Of a DNA stretch of 64,000 nt, positions 1-10,921 are shown in pieces (within the stretch, counting starts at the first letter, position 1; each line of letters begins with the position of its first letter). The notes below the pieces were generated by a model. It worked only from the letters and a program-made list of their open reading frames with translations. It was not told the DNA's origin and did not search any database. The position numbers and the translations under genes were made by a program. Source of the DNA: Rhododendron vialii (taxonomy: Eukaryota > Streptophyta > Magnoliopsida > Ericales > Ericaceae); NCBI RefSeq assembly GCF_030253575.1, contig NC_080561.1, forward strand, positions 4,021,001 to 4,085,000, read 5' to 3'.

Positions 1-335
1 AATATCAATGCATATCTCGGATATCAATACACTGGTTAAGCCTAGTCTGAGGCAACGGGTGCTTAGCCGGATCCACAGTCCCCAAATCGAGAATCATCTG
101 AACCCCAATAAGCTCGACCCCCTGCTTCGCCTCTACCGGCGGAACCTTCAACTCTCCCTCCAGGTGCACGCACGTGCCGGTCGCCACCAGCTGGCTCAGC
201 TGTCCGACGGCCTCATCGACAATTACCCCTGCCGGACTTTCCAATCATGGGATCAAAGATTTGATTAATATTACTAGCATTTAGGACAGATTACGAGCTC
301 GAATAACGAATACTCCCTCCATCACAAATTGCTAG
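1..335 (-). pseudogene. Duplicated fragment of AsnRS exon 2 with flanking introns
   Basis: This stretch is a diverged copy of 14826-15285, the intron 2 / exon 2 / intron 1 part of the AsnRS gene 15 kb away, in the same orientation. On the minus strand, codons from about 226 downward read [18 protein letters not shown], as in the real exon. Compared with the functional copy, about 130 bp (equivalent to 14864-14993) is missing. That removes the last 17 codons of the exon and its splice donor. There is also one extra codon and a changed acceptor (two extra bases after AG). The copy runs off the left window edge, so its full extent is unknown. It cannot serve as a normal exon. Whether it arose by segmental duplication or by transposon capture is open. 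Confidence 0.85.
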
Positions 336-589
336 ACATTTTAGAGAGAGAGAGTTAACCTTGGGGGAAACGGGACGACGATCTTCTTCCCCGGCGGGTC
401 GATATTTGGGGACGACGGAAACGACGTCGACCGGGTTTTCTTCATGCCTCGCATCTTCAACACTCGAAGTGTATGAAAACGACGTCGGTTGACTTCATTG
501 GACTTCTCATCTTGAAGCTGCGAAGTCCATTAAAATGGCGTAGCGACGTCTAATTGGTAAATTTTTAACTCGTTCTTGGTTGGAGGAAG
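336..589. other. Spacer without recognised gene
   Basis: GC-richer spacer with several ACGACGTC-type words (near 370, 430, 480 and 545). The phrase TAATTGGTAAATTTT near 551 recurs near 3711 on the far side of the 590-3463 element. I see no coding potential. Confidence 0.5.
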
Positions 590-1231
590 CTATGGTACAC
601 AGGGTATACCGTATGTCTAAATTATGACAATTTGTGATTTTCATTATGCCAATTTTTGGTTTTCTAATGCATATTTATGATTTTAGTTACGACTTGTACA
701 TTAAAATTTACTTGTTGAACAGGTCATTAGCAGGTTACCCATAATTAAAAAATATTGTTATTATGTAACCATAATTATTCGTACTGAAATCCATAATACT
801 TGTACCCTAACCAAATATATGCGTACAATATCAAAAATTAAATAATGTTACCACAAATGTTATAACAACACCATAAATTGGCATTATCTTACCACAATGA
901 ATCGTACCAAATTTTTTTGACTCGTATGATATTCCGTAACAAAATCAAAATATGTCGTACCAGAATCAACAATTGTTATACCCAAGCCAAAAATATTTGT
1001 AAAATGTCACAAATTTTAGAAAATAACCACAATTATTATGACAACACCTAAAATTGTCATTTTCTTAACACAACGTGTCATATCAAAAGAAAACATATTT
1101 AAATACCACAAATTTTATAACAAACCATAATTATTATGACAATACCATAAATTGACGTTTTCTTACCACAATGTGTCGTACCAAAGGAAATTAATTAAAA
1201 TATTCCGTAATAGCACATGTCTAAAATACCA

Positions 1232-1640
1232 CAAATTTAATAATATAACCAAATTTGTTATGACAACACCATAAATTGACGTTTTCGTATCCACAACGTG
1301 TCGTATAAAAAAATTCAATCAGAATGTTCAATTAACGGTAGTTATAATCAACAAAATATCATACCTCAAATTCAGTAATATAACCAAATTTTTTATAACA
1401 ACACCATAAATTAACGTTTTCATACCCACAACATATCGTATAAAAAAATTCAATTGAAATGCTCAGTTAACGATGGTTATTATTAGCAAAATATCATACC
1501 GCAAATTCAGTAATATAACCAAATTTGTTATGACAACACCATAATTGGCGTTTTCATACCCACAACGTGTCGTATAAAAAAATTCAATCGGAATGTTCAG
1601 TAAACGATAGTTATAATTGACAAAATACAATACCACTAAT
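1232..1640. repeat. Tandem minisatellite, about 135-bp unit, three close copies
   Basis: Each unit contains AATATAACCAAATTTGTTAT, then CACCATAAATTGACGTTTTC, then a CACAACGTGTCGTATAAAAA segment and ATATCATACC. Looser copies extend upstream to about 840. An inverted copy lies at 3190-3290. Confidence 0.8.
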
Positions 1641-2464
1641 TGTTTTCAATTCCCGCCACATTATTTTTTCAAATTTTAAAATTTTCACCATATTATCTTA
1701 ATTTTCGATTCCCTCTACACTAATTTTTCAAATTCTTATTTGTCCCTACACAATACCTCAATAATTTAAACTAAAAATGAAGTTTTTGCACAAAATTTTC
1801 ATCCAAGAAATTCACCAAAAAAGTAAGTACTATACCCAAATTTCGAATACAACTACAATTTCCTCTCAAAATATTAGTCTAAATCAAATTCTTTTTCTAC
1901 AAAATTTAATTCAAAAAATCAAAATTCCTTTGCGGAAAAATGAGAGGTCACGAAAAAATAATTATCCAACTGTCTTAAATGTATACACTTTCAACACTAA
2001 AATGGAGTACAAAAAAATAAGTGTGAATATCAAAAAATAGAGTGTGAAAATTACTCTCCTTTTTGTAATTGGTGAAATTAATTATATTAATACCCAATCT
2101 TATCAATATTTAGGGCGGTGCACTTAACAATTGGCACTATATATTTAACACATGGATCGGTGTCAAACCTTCACCCCATGCGTACCAATCCAAATTTAAT
2201 GGTGGTTCTTGAAACTAGGCCGTGGAAGTAAAATTTAAATAATTTTGTAAATTTATTGTCATTGTATTTTCTTTCAAAAAAAATTATTATAATCGACATT
2301 TTGATTTACACCAATGACATAGCTATAATATGATCTACAAGTGCAGGCCCATCACTAGGACGGAGGCATTTGAGGCCTCTGTCTTCTCAAATTTTTAGCC
2401 TGAAAATAACGCCCTTACATACAAGAAAATATTATATAATCAATAGCCTTTAGAATTACAAATT

Positions 2465-2565
2465 CTCAATTGTGTACCATAGTGATAAGGTGTTGGAGTT
2501 TGACATTTATCTAAAAGATTTGGGGTTCAAGTCTTAAACCCTTCGTTCCTATTTTTTTTTAAAAG
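2465..2565 (+). mobile_element. Possible tRNA-derived SINE fragment
   Basis: A box-A-like segment (TAGTGATAAGGTGTTGGAG) is followed by a box-B-like GGGGTTCAAGTCTT and ends in a T-rich run. This fits a plant SINE with a T-type tail, but I see no target-site duplication. Confidence 0.3.
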
Positions 2566-3428
2566 AATGTTATTATTTTTTAGAATAAATCACATAGTTA
2601 GTCATTGAAGTTTCATACTTCAACAAATCTCATCGTTCAATTTCAATGCAACATTAAAATATAATAATGCATCATCAGAGCCCCACGTAAGGTGTTTATT
2701 TTATTTTTTATTTTATTTTATCAAAATCGTCTATCTTTTACATAATATTAATTAGGTCATTCGTATCAAGAATGAAGTTGATGGCTTATAGCTAGACACT
2801 TAATTGGATGAAAAATATCATTTTATTATTCAATTTGCGTGCCGATGATGGAGTTTCCTAAACTTGATTGAGACAAAAAATTACGTAGGCGACTTAATCA
2901 ACAAACATAAAAAATTCAACGGATTTGATCGTCATTATTGTGTCACAGTCGCATGACTACATTACATTCAACTACAATAGAGGACTAGGTTTCATACCAA
3001 ATATAAATTGACTGTACAATCTAAATGTCGTTAGTGAGTGTATTTTTAAAATGATCGATCAAGACTGTTAGGATGTTAAGTTATACAATATTTAATTTGT
3101 GATATTTTAGACATGTATTTTGTTTGGGTATAATAATTATTGATTGTGCAACGATATATTTTGGTCTTGTATCTAGTATTTTTTGATCGATTTCTTTTGG
3201 TACGACACATTGTGGTAAGAAAGTGTCAATTTTTTGTGTTGTCATAACAATTGTGGTTATGTTATATAATTTGTAGTATTTTACACATGAGGGAGAGGGA
3301 GAGAAAGTCAATGAAGAGAGAACAACTTGTTACCTGCTAAGCCATTTTTTTATTTTATTAATTGGTTTAATAAATGGGTGGTCCGGATTATTTACTTTGA
3401 AATCCAAAGGTTTAAAATCATGATGCGT

Positions 3429-3458
3429 ACGGTACACCCCTTAATAAGGGGTGTGTAC
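3429..3458. repeat. Near-perfect hairpin at the right end of the 590-3463 element
   Basis: GGTACACCCC and GGGGTGTGTACC are separated by TTAATAA. The left end of the element has the flanking motif but lacks the stem, so the palindrome is specific to the right end. Confidence 0.7.
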
Positions 3459-3482
3459 CATAGGACTACCCTATTTCTTAAT

Positions 3483-3893
3483 CTAATCTGGTCAAGTTAT
3501 AGATCCTGTCAATAATATTGAATTTGATAAAGATCATTCGAATTGAATTCAGAGTGCTAAATATCGAAGATGATAAGGGCGAATTTTTTTTTTTTGGAAA
3601 ATAGAACTGGCCGCACTTGATCAAACATAACCTCGCATTGTTTACATGCGAGGTCAGATAAAACGACGTCGCAACCGTTTTAGTTTCCCATTACAGGAAC
3701 TTCGATGGGTAATTGGTAAATTTTGAGCTGACGGTGGATTTAATTGTTGATCGAATCTGTTGAAGTTGTAGATCATGTCAAGAAGATAAACCCTGTTGAA
3801 GATTATGTTAATCAAATCCCGATTAATACGTCATCGGGGATGATTTGTGTCAATTTTTTCTTGTGAAAATAGATTTGACTGCACTTGATCAAA
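3483..3893. repeat. Diverged tandem duplication, about 270-bp period
   Basis: 3483-3640 and 3753-3893 share an ordered series of words: AATCT, a GTT(A/G)TAGATC(C/A)TGTCAA segment, GATAA, a run of T, GAAAATAGA and CTGCACTTGATCAAAC. No coding capacity is evident. 3894-4420 shows nothing I recognise. Confidence 0.6.
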
Positions 3894-4422
3894 CCCCTTT
3901 TATTGCGGAATAAATTCGCGCCTCCTTGGGCGGGAGAGAGAAAATGTGGTACGGTGGTTCGTTCTGTTCAGCAGAGGAAGGAATTGAGAGAGAGAGTCAT
4001 TGGCATAGTAAGTGGAGTAACAGAAGTATCTATGACTATCTATCTTCTAATCTTCCATTGTTTCATGTTCAGCCCTAACTCATTGATTTCCACCATTGAC
4101 TGGTTTGTTCTGCACAGGACGGTTGCACTTTATAAGATTGGCTATGCTTGAATTGTTTAGCAATAGGAGGTGCTGTTGGGATCATATCGACTTCAAGAAG
4201 GCAGGTGTTAGATTTTTCAAAAGGCGAAAGTTGAGTATCGCTTGGGTTCAATTCACCCCTCCATTCGTTCTTATTAGATTCTCTACATGCATTTGGTTTC
4301 CTTCAGCCACATGAATTCTATGTAGCATCACCTAGGACATCATGGAAAGTAAATTTTGACTAGTTTAGTTGTATTCGGTTTATTCAACTGCTAATTGCTC
4401 TGTTTGATGCTATTTATGACAG

Positions 4423-7400
4423 GATTGTCAATTGTCAGTCAGGCAAGTGAATCTTCGACAGTACGTGGCCGGAACTCCTCAGGTCTTGTGCTCTGAGCTG
4501 ATTTAATATGTAAATTTTTACCTTGATTATCTCGATTGCATGGTGAGATGAAGTTGGGAAATGGCGAAAACGATTTAAGGCATGTACGTAATGCTAACAC
4601 ACCAGTTGTGCAGTTTTGAAACTCCAATTGTATGTGGAATCGTCAGATTACCCAGGTGGGAATGCGAACGAGTTTTGATTATAAGAACTGAAGTGCAAAT
4701 TTCTATGCTGCATTTGACATAAATCGTTTTTTATTTTGTTTTGCGTAAGCCGCCACATCTGTGACCATGTGGCACGATCCTTTTCTGTAACAATGACCGT
4801 TTTGTTGTATTAGCTTATCAATCACCGCACAATTGCAGTTCCTCCACCATGATATGCACGTAGACTTGTTTCTATGTAGACGCTCCCACATAAGCTGTTT
4901 TGTAGATAACTAGATACCAAGGTGGTAACCATCCTATCTGATAGTGTGCTGTCAAATTCTGAGATTTACTAGGTTTTAAATGCTTTGGAGAACTTCATTG
5001 TTTGGAGCACGAGAAATCCTGCAGGCTATACCGCTTTGTTACTAATATATGACTTTTATAATAGGTTAAGTACTCAGACACTGCACACCTAGACAGATGA
5101 ATGTGGTATATGTGTCTGAATAGTTCCCGTCAGATACTTGTTGTAACTTTGTTATTTCATTTGTGCTCTTTGTCACTGTTGCTGGAAAACGAGCGAAAGG
5201 CTTTTTTGACACTTTGTACTACACAAAACACTATATTTACCACAAGCTACTGAAATATAAACACTAATGGTCCATGTTTTCCAAATCTGTTTGCCCTTCA
5301 ATTTGAGATTTGACAATCCCAACTCTAGATGTACACCAGCACCCGACACCTTGACAACCAAGACCGATTTCTTGTAACATAGTGTCATGATTTATTTTAT
5401 TTCCTAAATCTACAAATACTGCTTCTTCTTTTTTCTTTGCATTATGAGCAGGATCAGTACTATGCTATTGAATTTAAGTGCAAAGAAGAGTCTTCTATAT
5501 GTTTGTTGCCATCTGTCAAGTATTTTGGGTGCATCTCTAGTTTACCTTTAGCTAGCAGTATTGATTACCAGAAGTGGCAAAACTACTCTACCAAAAAAAA
5601 AAGGTAGTGGCAAAACTACAATATATACGACAGTGCAATATGCATCATGCATCCATAAGTGTGTGACATGCTATTTTTCAGTTACAAGACATGCGTCATA
5701 ATGTTATGCAGTGCTAGCTTTATTTTATAAGATGCTTTGTCCATTTTCAGCACATTGCTGATGCTATCGAGGACCTTGTGAGTAGCGGAACCACATTGCG
5801 AGAGAATAATTTAAAAGAAATCGAAGGTGGAGTAATATTGGAAAGTCAGGTTAATTCTCTTTTGACTAACCAAACATGTAAAACCAATCTTTGAGAATTT
5901 ATAAAAAAGGACGGTCTTTGTTCTATCAAGTTGAAGTTGTATGTACATGTTCTTACCTTGTCTTCAGGCTGTTCTTGTTGCTAGCAGGAAGTCCTTGACC
6001 CAACGGAAAGGTGTATTGGACATCACTCATGAAATCCTTGAAAGATTGGAGGCACATTTGAGGGCAGCTGGCCAGCTCACGATTTGCAGAATTTGTTTCT
6101 TGTGTTATGGTTGCAGTTTTCCTTTACTGTCATTGTCTCACTCTGTTCATTTCAGGTTACTGCAAACATAAGGGGAACCAGTGCAGATGAGGTGGCGGAA
6201 CGAGTACTGTCTGGACATCCCCTTGAATTGAATGGACCCATGCACTTTTGATGCATTTGAATTGCATGAAATGGCGTCACTAAAGGAAATTGGTGAGTTT
6301 TATCATCTTTATTAGTGCATAAGGTCGTTTTAATCTCCATGTGTTAGACCCGTTGTCATAAGAGACATGCCAAGGTTTTCCAAATGTAGTTTGTTGAACA
6401 CTTCACTAGATGAACTGGTCAATCACATAGGAGGATTTTCGAACACTTCACTCGAGTGTTAAGCCCAATAATTTCTTGTCGGCAGCAATACCCTGTACTT
6501 GGATGGAGTGATTTTTGAATTTCACTTGGGATTTTTGAGTGAGGTGAGGGAGGCTACAATTGAAATGATGGATATTTCTGTGAGACTAGTTATTTGGATT
6601 GAATTCTTAACAAAATGAATTCAAGCAGCTACTTTCAGTGAATTTCTACCTATTGACCTTGCCACCTAGTCAACCAAGCTATGTATTTTATTGTTAAGTG
6701 TTGATGTTGGTCTTCTCCATTTTAAGAATTGCATTAACCCTTTCATGCTTGCTCATGCAGGGACCCACCGTAAGTCCGGTTTTTTGCAAACGTGATGGGA
6801 GAATAGCAGCAGATTACCATGCGATAGTCATATGTGTACCCAAAAAGCTGCTTTATAAGTCTATTCAACAACTAAGAGCAGTAAGACAATTTTCTTTCTT
6901 TACTATGCCATGGCCATCTGTCTAGCCCAAACTTCTGGGACAAACCCTAGGTTACAATTTTTCCGAATCGTGATTTTTTACATGAACTTTCCTAAGGCAC
7001 CCCCCAGCAGCTTCGATAACATTCCACACAAAAATGCAAGTTTGAGTCTCCTCAACCCCTTGTAAAAGGAAGGGCATAAGAATTTCATGGATCGACGAAG
7101 ACTCAAAAGTATGATTTTGGAACTACTTGCATAATTTCTGGCTCAGCAGGCCTGGAGCTTCAGTGATTCGCAGCTTGTCAATGGTTTTCTAGCAAAAAAA
7201 CATGATTCAGGCAAAAAATGCCCTGAAAATGGTTAGTTTTGTTTGAACTCATTGTTTTCCCTTCTATGCTGTTTACAATAATTGGTTCTGATTCTTCACA
7301 AGTGTACATTTCAGGAATGCAGCTTCATCTTTCCTAACTTTTCCGTTTTTCCTGTATCTTCGCGAAAGTCTGGGAATATCATAATGGTTTTTTGGAACTC

Positions 7401-7521
7401 ATTGACTATTTTTGTAATGCAGATCGGAGGCAGTGGAGTTCTTATTCTCCTCTGACATACATTTTTGGATGAAGAACCCCCTCGATGCCGCGAACTCCTT
7501 TCAAAACTTGGCATGTACTAG
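4423..7521 (+). pseudogene. HISN1: ATP phosphoribosyltransferase (HISN1) relic, unprocessed
   Basis: Exon-like blocks in gene order encode parts of plant ATP phosphoribosyltransferase, the plastid enzyme that starts histidine synthesis. They are 4423-4482 (RQVNLRQYVAGTPQ), 5751-5849 ([18 protein letters not shown]), 5968-6081 ([11 protein letters not shown]), 6156 to about 6225 ([17 protein letters not shown]), 6761-6880 ([19 protein letters not shown]) and 7423-7521 (last exon, ending at TAG). Most blocks keep AG and GT borders and phase 0, so this copy came from a spliced gene and not from retroposition. Breaks: the N-terminal part and roughly 90 central residues are absent; the donor after 6081 reads AT where GT is expected; the 6156 block has no clear donor; the last exon has a one-base deletion giving TGA at 7453, then a compensating one-base insertion. 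A LGNGENDL stretch near 4554-4577 may be a trace of a lost exon. The surviving part covers the C-terminal half of the protein. Confidence 0.85.
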
Positions 7522-7720
7522 TCTTTTGGGGATGCCTTGAGTGGTTTTTGCATTCTATAGCATTAGCGCATCGAAGAACTCCTGCAGCTAATGTTAGAAG
7601 ACAATTCAGCTCAAGAAGTTGTATACTTACATGTATTTCGGCATAGTGTATTTTTTTTTTTTCCCTGGACTAAGTTGTTGTGGATTGGACTCTCTCTCTC
7701 TCTCTCTCTCTCTTGCATCT

Positions 7721-8009
7721 GTGCAAGTATCACACCCCTAACCAATGAGCTCTTAGCTCGATTAGTTGGTACGCTTTTCTCAGTGGACACATGGTCTGTT
7801 TCCCCTTTGTCCTCTGTTTTTGTTTCTCCTTCATCCTTCTCCTCCTCACTCTCTCTCTCTCTCTCTCTCTAGTGCAACTGTGCAAGTATCACACCTCTAA
7901 CCAATGAGCTCTTAGCTTGATTAGTTGGTACGCTTCCCTCAGTGGACGCATGGTCTGTTTCCCCTTTGTCCTCTGTTTTTGTTTCTCCTTCATCCTTCTC
8001 CTCCTCAGT
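7721..8009 (+). repeat. Tandem duplication, 159-bp period, with CT tract
   Basis: GTGCAAGTATCACACC starts at 7721 and again at 7880. Both copies continue through ATGAGCTCTTAGCT and CCCCTTTGTCCTCTG with few differences. CT microsatellites precede each copy (about 7691-7712 and 7851-7871). Open frames here are low-complexity by-products of the repeat. Confidence 0.85.
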
Positions 8010-8352
8010 CCTCCTGGTTATCCCCTCCCAAAACCACTCTATTGCTTCTGCTTTGAGCACTCTGCTAGTTGCTTATTTATTCGAAGCGATTATTGGTGGT
8101 CAAGAGTGGGGTTTCTTGATAACATTGTTACGATAACCACAATTTGGGTAACCAGGTAATTGACATACAATGCGCCGCAACCGCAATAGCGTAATCCATG
8201 AGCAGTGCAATGGGAACTTCCATTCAAAAGATTAACATAGATCCAAAAACATTAGTTTTAATGCAAAACTAAAAAAAAAAATCTAAAAACTTTGATGTAG
8301 ATGTAACGACAATGAAATACAAATTCAAAACTAAATAAGTTGCACCGAATGC

Positions 8353-8996
8353 CTAGTTTCTAATTGGTGGGCAAGGATGAAAGCAAGAACACTGAGACCC
8401 CGAGCAATATCCACGACCACCGCATTGGGATTTTCCATTTGGTGGAAACTTCTTCAAGCATTCTGCATTGCAGATATCCTCCTTGCATGGCTGTGGAACT
8501 TGGAGGACTTCTCCGCAGATCCTTTCCTTTCCGCCGCAGCGATCGTTGACCCTGATTTGCCGCTTTCCTTCAACACGTACATGGGAAAAAAAATAAACCT
8601 TAGTATCGTATCCCTCGTACACGCATAGAAAAATTCATATTCTCATATAGATCTTCTGTCTTGAATATATATTTAACTTTTCTTTCTTCGGAGATATGTA
8701 TAGACACACACAGCTTTCGCCGAGCCAAAAAAAAAAAACCTTAACCTTCTCATTGAATATCGGTGATCGGTAAAAATGATGTATGTACTAATCATAACAA
8801 TGCCAATGATTATACAATAATATATATTAGTAATAAGGTTCTCCATTGTCCGGTGATAGAGGAGGTTTTTATTTTCAGCAAAAAACAAATAGTATAGCAC
8901 GAGAAAAGAAATAGAAAAATCAAATATGAAAGATGTACCATTAGTAATATCGAAGAGACAGAGCACCAAAATAGCAGCAATGAACAGTCCCTTCAT
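8353..8996 (-). CDS. Defensin-like secreted cysteine-rich peptide
   Basis: Two exons: 8939-8996 and 8353-8567, intron 8568-8938 with GT and AG, phase 1. They give 90 residues. Residues 1-19/20 form a hydrophobic signal peptide (MKGLFIAAILVLCLFDITNG), so the product should be secreted. The mature part has ten cysteines at 30, 37, 47, 52, 56, 68, 74, 79, 81 and 85. C52-x3-C56 and C79-x-C81 are the hallmark spacing of the cysteine-stabilised alpha-beta fold, and GRGYC resembles the gamma-core. This is the layout of plant defensin-like (LCR/DEFL) peptides, which include antimicrobial and pollen-pistil signalling members; which role applies cannot be read here. Ten cysteines is more than the classical eight. 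A GA/CT tract (9017-9063) lies 21 bp upstream of the start. The two-exon structure with the signal peptide in exon 1 is standard for the family. Confidence 0.8.
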
Positions 8997-9013
8997 TGTT
9001 ATTATCCGAAATG

Positions 9014-9016
<3 letters not shown>

Positions 9017-9063
<47 letters not shown>
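9017..9063. repeat. (GA)n microsatellite in the presumed 5' UTR of the defensin-like gene
   Basis: About 47 bp of GA dinucleotide (CT on the coding strand), starting 21 bp upstream of the ATG at 8996. Confidence 0.95.
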
Positions 9064-9066
<3 letters not shown>

Positions 9067-9455
9067 AATACAAGTGGTGTAAGTATGACAAGATTTTAGA
9101 GGAGTTGAGGAGGAGAGATTTACAGAAGAGGATTTATAGGCCAGATTTTCAAATCATCCAAGAAAGGAAAATGTTTTAAAGTGTTACAGTGGAATTGGGT
9201 AATTAATTCATCGCCTTGCCAGTTTATGTTACCAAGCTCTTGAGTTTCCTTTTCCATTGTGGGAGGAAAACTATAAACATTCCTTTTGCACTTACATGTT
9301 TTAGAAATTCTGGGATTCGGGATATCCTTTTCAGTCATGGAAGGAAAATTATTAAATTCCTTTTGCACTTAAAAGGCTTAAGTTTTTAAGTGGGTCTGAA
9401 TCCATCTATAAGTTATATTAGGCCCAAGTAATGTGACGAACTCTTTGCAGTCTAC
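9064..9455. other. Spacer with an old diverged repeat
   Basis: 9373-9465 (AGGCTTAAGTTTTTAAGTGG, then GGCCCAAGTAATGTGACG) resembles 10505-10590 in the same orientation. The 9466-10119 transposon therefore landed in or next to an older dispersed repeat. No gene seen. Confidence 0.45.
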
Positions 9456-9465
9456 AGTTACTCCT

Positions 9466-10119
9466 AGGGCTGTAAACGAACCGAATTGAGCCGAACCCTG
9501 TTAAGTTCGGCTCGGGTTCGTTAAGGTATGAGTTCGGCTCGGGTTCGGCTCGAGTTCGATTCGAGCCTAAACAACTTGGCTCGAGTTCGGCTCGTTAAAA
9601 TTTTTCAAGGCTCGGGTTCGGCTCGGTTGGGTTCGTTAAGATACTAGTTTGGCTCGAGTTCGGCTCGGATTCGGCTCGGGTTCGATTTGAACTTGAACAT
9701 CTTGGCTCGAGTTTGGCTCGTTAAACTCAAATGAATCGAGCCGAGCCAAATCTAAGCTCGAATTGAGCTCGCCAAGACTCAGGTTTGATTCGGCTCAGCT
9801 CATTAAACTCAAGCGAACCCAAACTCTCTCATTGATCGTATAGAATTTGGGAGAAAAATAAGTATTGAATTATATATACAACCTTAAAATTTTTTACATT
9901 TACAAATAGACCCCTATTTAATTATTAATTAAATTTAAGTATAGGTTCACGAACCTAACCGAGCCGAATACCGTTAGGCTCAGGTTCGGCTCATTTACGG
10001 AACGAGCCTAGAGTTGAGGTTCAGATTCAGTTCGTTTAGCAGACGAATCGAATTCGAACGAGCTCTTACCGAACCAAGCCTCGAATAGTTCGCGAATGGA
10101 TCAGTTCATTTACAGCCCT
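9466..10119. mobile_element. Non-autonomous DNA transposon, GGCTCG-rich, 10-bp TSD
   Basis: The ends are inverted: AGGGCTGTAAACGAAC at 9466 and GTTCATTTACAGCCCT ending at 10119. The flanks are identical 10-bp direct repeats, AGTTACTCCT, at 9456-9465 and 10120-10129. A 9-11-bp duplication is characteristic of Mutator-like transposons, so I assign it there by inference. The 654-bp interior is dominated by short permutations of GGTTCGGCTCGAG, with an AT-rich centre near 9840-9940. It has no coding capacity. A diverged relative lies at 57956-58355. Confidence 0.85.
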
Positions 10120-10129
10120 AGTTACTCCT

Positions 10130-10694
10130 ATGATATTGGGCCTTGAGCAAACAATGATGGGTCGATGTGTTGTTTAATGTATGGCCAGACTCTCGGCGCG
10201 CCATGAATGGGTTTGCACGAAGAACACTCAGTGAAGCGGGAAAAATCAAAGGTGATTCCCAATGTAACAAGGTGGCTCGATGCTAGAGTGCTATGATGGG
10301 TGGCTCTGAATCGATGGAGTGGGTGCGAAATAAGTCTAGTTAGGGAGATACAGTAAGTGAGTGGTAGATCAGAATCAATGGGGAATTTGGATGCAAAGAA
10401 ACATATCAAGGCCCAATGTACATGTGTGAAAGTTAAGTCCAACATCAGAAAACAGAATAAAAGTTGGGTCTTGTTATAATGTTGGATGGCACACTACTTT
10501 TATGGGCTTAAACTTTTAAGTGAGTTGGGGTTCATTTACTAATTATTTGGCCCAAATGATGTAATAGACTCTCCGCAATTACTCTCAGTGGATTGGGCAT
10601 TATTCACACAGTGACAAGTCAATACATTGTACAAGCTCCCAACAGAAATTCATTGTGGAATGGAAAAAGCTAAAGGGACGACGATGTGCATATC
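10130..10694. other. Spacer, old repeat material
   Basis: Contains the second copy of the repeat noted at 9373 (10505-10590). A 105-codon open frame on the minus strand here has no domain, signal or family resemblance that I can see. Confidence 0.4.
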
Positions 10695-10921
10695 GATGGG
10701 GTATCAACAGGCATGCGGGGCCCACTCCGGATCTGCACTAATGATCCGAGCCGTTCAATAATTTAAAAAATAATAATAATCGGAGCAAGCACCTACTCAT
10801 ATTGGATTAAGTTGATTTTTCTCAAACTCACTCAGTCTTTTTTTTTTAATTATTGAACGGCTCGAAGAATTATCCGTGCTGGACTTCAAAGTGGACCCTG
10901 CGTGCCCGTCGGTATCCCATC
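10695..10921. mobile_element. Foldback MITE, about 227 bp
   Basis: Terminal inverted arms of about 70 bp: GATGGGGTATCAACAGGCAT at the left and a reverse-complement partner ending GGTATCCCATC at 10921. The inner arms share CGAGCCGTTCAATAATT. The centre is AT-rich. No certain target-site duplication. Confidence 0.7.

Larger units (their letters stand above)
590..3463. mobile_element. Putative non-autonomous Mutator-like element with repeat-filled inverted arms
   Basis: The two ends are inverted copies: CTATGGTACACA followed by a TACCGTA(T/C)G motif at 590-616, and its reverse complement ending at 3463. Inside, the left arm (about 840-1640) is a degenerate tandem array whose last three units, about 135 bp each, start near 1232, 1366 and 1502. 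The right arm (about 3090-3290) carries the same unit in inverse orientation, including TTACCACAATGTGTCGTACC. The core (1640-3080) is AT-rich and contains no transposase frame. No clear target-site duplication flanks the ends, so the family is inferred from structure only. It could instead be an unrelated foldback element. Confidence 0.5.

Noticed and set aside
1777-2040. 87-codon open frame inside the 590-3463 element
   Set aside because: AT-driven Lys/Asn/Ile-rich composition with no motif, and it lies inside a repeat element.
4423-7521. HISN1 as a working gene
   Set aside because: Missing central exons, a lost donor and an in-frame TGA at 7453 rule out a normal product.
7591-8159. Ser/Leu-rich open frames over the CT repeats, some looking like membrane segments
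   Set aside because: They arise from a tandem duplication with CT microsatellites; the hydrophobicity is an artefact of low-complexity sequence.
10128-10445. 105-codon minus-strand open frame
   Set aside because: No family resemblance, signal or domain; it sits in old repeat sequence next to a transposon.
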